Positions 61,552-64,000 of a stretch of DNA of 64,000 bases are shown piece by piece. The DNA is from Brevipalpus yothersi (taxonomy: Eukaryota > Arthropoda > Arachnida > Trombidiformes > Tenuipalpidae). Position numbers and translations under genes: made by a program. The DNA lies in the NCBI GenBank assembly GCA_003956705.1, contig QZCP01000024.1, forward strand, positions 134,348-198,347, given 5' to 3'. The notes under the pieces were generated by a model. It searched no databases. It saw only the letters and a list, made by a program, of their open reading frames with translations, and was not told the DNA's origin. The stretch's first letter is position 1. Every line of letters starts with the position of its first letter.

Positions 61552-62676
61552 TGGCCAATATCTTTTCGTTTCATTTTTCGATTCACTCTTTCACGTCTAT
61601 CTCTCCATCTTCCTTTCTCTCCCAACCAATATTTTTTCACATCAATATTACCATGATTACATTGGCAAACAGCGTACATTGTTACTCATTAAATGAAGTA
61701 TAAACGATCTGTGGAAGCATCCTTTCTCTACCATACCATCTTCGCTATCTTTCTCTCTCTCGCTTCCCATCTTACTCTTTGCTCATCACAATCATCTCAA
61801 TGGTATGTCGAGGAAGAGGAGCTCGTGCGTCAAGCTGCTGGATGAAAGTTGAGGGCGTTTGTGGACCATCAAAGCTCCATACTTCTTTACATTCCACACA
61901 GCACTCGATGGCCTAAGTGTGGGGATGTCAAGAAGCACGGAGTTCTAATGGTCTCTATATCTTTCTTCGAATAAAGAGAGCCAGCGAGAGAGAGAGAGAG
62001 ACAGTGAGAGGCAAAGATAAGAAAAAACACACAACAGCCGAATGGACATTCACTGATAATAATAAATTTTATAACAACAATAGAATTTTTTTTCCAAAGA
62101 AATCGAGAGTGAAGAGGAGAAGAAGAAGAAGAAGAAGAAGAAGAGGAAGACGCTATTCGCTCGAAATCAGCTTATGGATAGAGACTTATCACTCGGAAAC
62201 AAAGAGAGAAAGAAGACGAAAAAAAGCGAAGAACCAGATGGTTAACAATGAAATGCTCAATACAAACTGACTGGTAGAAATGGGAATGACTTGTAATGTG
62301 TGGATGTGGATGAAAGATACAACTACTCGTACCAACGAACTAACGGAAGCAAACTCTTCTCCGCCAACAACATGCATGGCCTTTTATGGGACCCGCTCTC
62401 TTTTCTTTCTCTCGCTCTCTCCCGAATAATCTCTCTGGGATGGCTTCAAGTCACTCTCTTCTTTTTCCAGCATCCAGAGGAGGAGCAGTGGATGAAGACG
62501 GAGCCAGAGGATAAGAGGAGAGAGAGAGAGAGAAAGAGAAAGAGAAAGAAAGAGACTGAAAATAGTTTCCAAGACGGGCTTAGAAAGCAAAAATTTCTCA
62601 GCCAACTTCTCATCGGCTCACTTCCCTCTTCCTGCCCATCCACCCTCTCATCTCAATTGGCTCGAAGCCTCTCTGG

Positions 62677-62679
<3 letters not shown>

Positions 62680-62733
<54 letters not shown>
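62680..62733. repeat. (CT)n microsatellite
   Basis: A perfect CT run of about 54 bases. Confidence 0.97.
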
Positions 62734-62737
<4 letters not shown>

Positions 62738-63941
62738 CTTTCTCTCCCTTGGTTCCTCATCCCGCCATGGGCCGGATGTAGCGCTATTTTCAGATCAACC
62801 AGCATCCATGCGAGCAGGCCGCTCACAGGCTTCGCTATTTTTGAGCTCTCACTTCGGAGAAAAGACAGAAAGAATCTCATCTCATCTCATCTCTTCTCAT
62901 CTTCCAATTTAGACGAGCCAAGAGGAGAGGAGCAAACATGCGCTTGCTAAGCATCGCTACTAAATAAGGCCTTGGAAAAGAAGACCAAGAAAACGAAGAG
63001 TAAGACTAGGAAAGAATAGTTGCTACAAATTTGATGCTCGCAAGGATGCGGACTTTTCAACGTTGCCAGAAAAGAAGAAGAAGACTCAAATAATGGAGAG
63101 AGAGAAAGAAAGAGAGGCAAAAGTGAACCCAAATCACAGTGGAGGGCCAAAATGTGGATCCATGTTGCACCATGAAGAGTACATCTGGCATGGCTCGCAT
63201 GATTTTTGCAGGATTATCAACATGACGTATTCATTTTCTCTCTCTCTCCCTCTTTCTCTCTTCTTTCATCTTTCCCTTTCTCTTCATTCACATTGACCAG
63301 CACTCTGTTCTAATTACTACCATAAACACACAAGTCTACGTTATATATACAAGTCTCTATCAGCTCCTTTTCATTTTCATAATATCGTAGTTGAGCGATA
63401 AGATTTGTGCATGATTCTGACGCATTCATTTAAGCTGAGCTTGAGTATACTCTGAAAGTGAATTTGAGAGAGCGAAAGAGAAAATGAATAATCTATCGAT
63501 TCAGGACAGTCTATTCATGGAATGTCTGATTTTTTGATTCAAATATTCACGTTTCCATTCGTCCAAGATTCTTATATTCATAATTTTTTCTCTTTACAAC
63601 AAATCGAATGATGATGGATCAAGAACTTGAGAGTTATGAATGGCATAAAAAGAGGGAATAGGTCAGAATCATCTTGGGAAAGGGATTTCTTGGGGGTTAT
63701 ATCATGTAGGAGCTGGTTGGAAGTCTCGAATATGATGAAAGCTGGAGAGTTTGTATTCCAACACGTAGAGATCATAAAAATCTTCGAATAAGAGAAAAGA
63801 AAAAAATAAGAAAAAAAGAGGGAAAAAATAGGAATTGTTCGAACTGGATAAAGCAAGAAAGCTAGGAGAAAGTGAGCAAAGATGGTGACAAGCTGAAAAA
63901 AGGAAAAAATGGAGACTGAATAGGCCATGTTCTTATTCGAA

Positions 63942-63944
63942 GAT

Positions 63945-64000
<56 letters not shown>
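63942..64000. repeat. (GA)n microsatellite, cut by the window end
   Basis: A GA run of about 59 bases that continues past the right edge, so its true length is unknown. Confidence 0.95.

Larger units (their letters stand above)
61552..64000. other. Microsatellite-rich right end, no gene seen
   Basis: The stretch contains the 3' flank of the small gene, GAA/AAG runs at about 62112-62150, GA near 61986-62000, CT at 62680-62733 and GA to the window end. The 216-codon frame at 62300-62950 is mainly translated repeats and has no domain, so I do not call it. Confidence 0.55.

Noticed and set aside
62300..62950. A 216-codon plus-strand frame
   Set aside because: It is the longest unsupported frame, but it is built around GA and CT repeats and has no recognisable protein segment.
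1..64000. tRNA genes, transposases, terminal inverted repeats of mobile elements, CRISPR-like arrays
   Set aside because: I looked for tRNA A and B boxes, transposase or reverse-transcriptase motifs and regular spacer arrays, and saw none convincing. A dedicated tRNA and repeat search would be needed to exclude them.

Overview
The window is animal nuclear DNA. It has AT-rich intergenic sequence, spliced genes with GT-AG introns (many of 50-400 bp, a few of several kb), and many long GA/CT microsatellites. The protein families point to an arthropod. The cuticle protein at 24.5-25.3 kb carries a Rebers-Riddiford domain ending in the NEPG form typical of ticks, mites and spiders, so a chelicerate, perhaps a mite, is the best guess. 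The species is not determinable from this sequence alone.

Layout. 1-9.6 kb (minus): a secreted, multi-exon von Willebrand C-domain/mucin protein resembling insect tenectin, entering the mucin exon and running off the left edge. 9.6-18.9 kb: a large gene-poor stretch with several long microsatellites and a weak, degraded protein-like patch. 18.9-22.2 kb (minus): a divergent TMEM63/OSCA-type channel. 24.5-25.3 kb (plus): cuticle protein with TATA box and poly-A signal. 27.3-32.1 kb (minus): an unrecognised His-rich protein with one C-terminal membrane segment, interrupted by a 3.7 kb intron. 35.5-49.7 kb is a compact housekeeping block: POC1 (plus) facing importin-9 (minus) tail to tail, KANSL2 (minus), a two-pore potassium channel (plus) facing TRAP-alpha/SSR1 (minus) tail to tail, then ribosomal protein S10 (plus), divergent from SSR1. 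50.9-60.7 kb (minus): a Wnt5-like ligand in three coding exons with a 7.6 kb last intron. 61.2-61.6 kb (plus): a small basic-tailed protein with a motif resembling the RAD51-binding motif of RAD51AP1. 61.6-64 kb: microsatellite-rich, no gene seen.

The genes do not form one pathway. Functional links are limited: tenectin-like and cuticle proteins are extracellular matrix, SSR1 and RPS10 serve protein synthesis and secretion, IPO9 imports ribosomal proteins and histones, and KANSL2 belongs to a histone acetyltransferase complex. Sixteen GA/CT tracts of about 30 bp or more lie in intergenic or intronic DNA and are absent from the dense block between about 35.3 and 52.3 kb. I found no convincing tRNA, rRNA, CRISPR array, intact transposon or viral gene. 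Nothing here is clearly a wholly new system; the most unusual items are the orphan His-rich membrane protein, the RAD51-motif-like small protein and the strongly diverged TMEM63 channel. All exon models were derived by reading splice signals and matching reading phase by eye.
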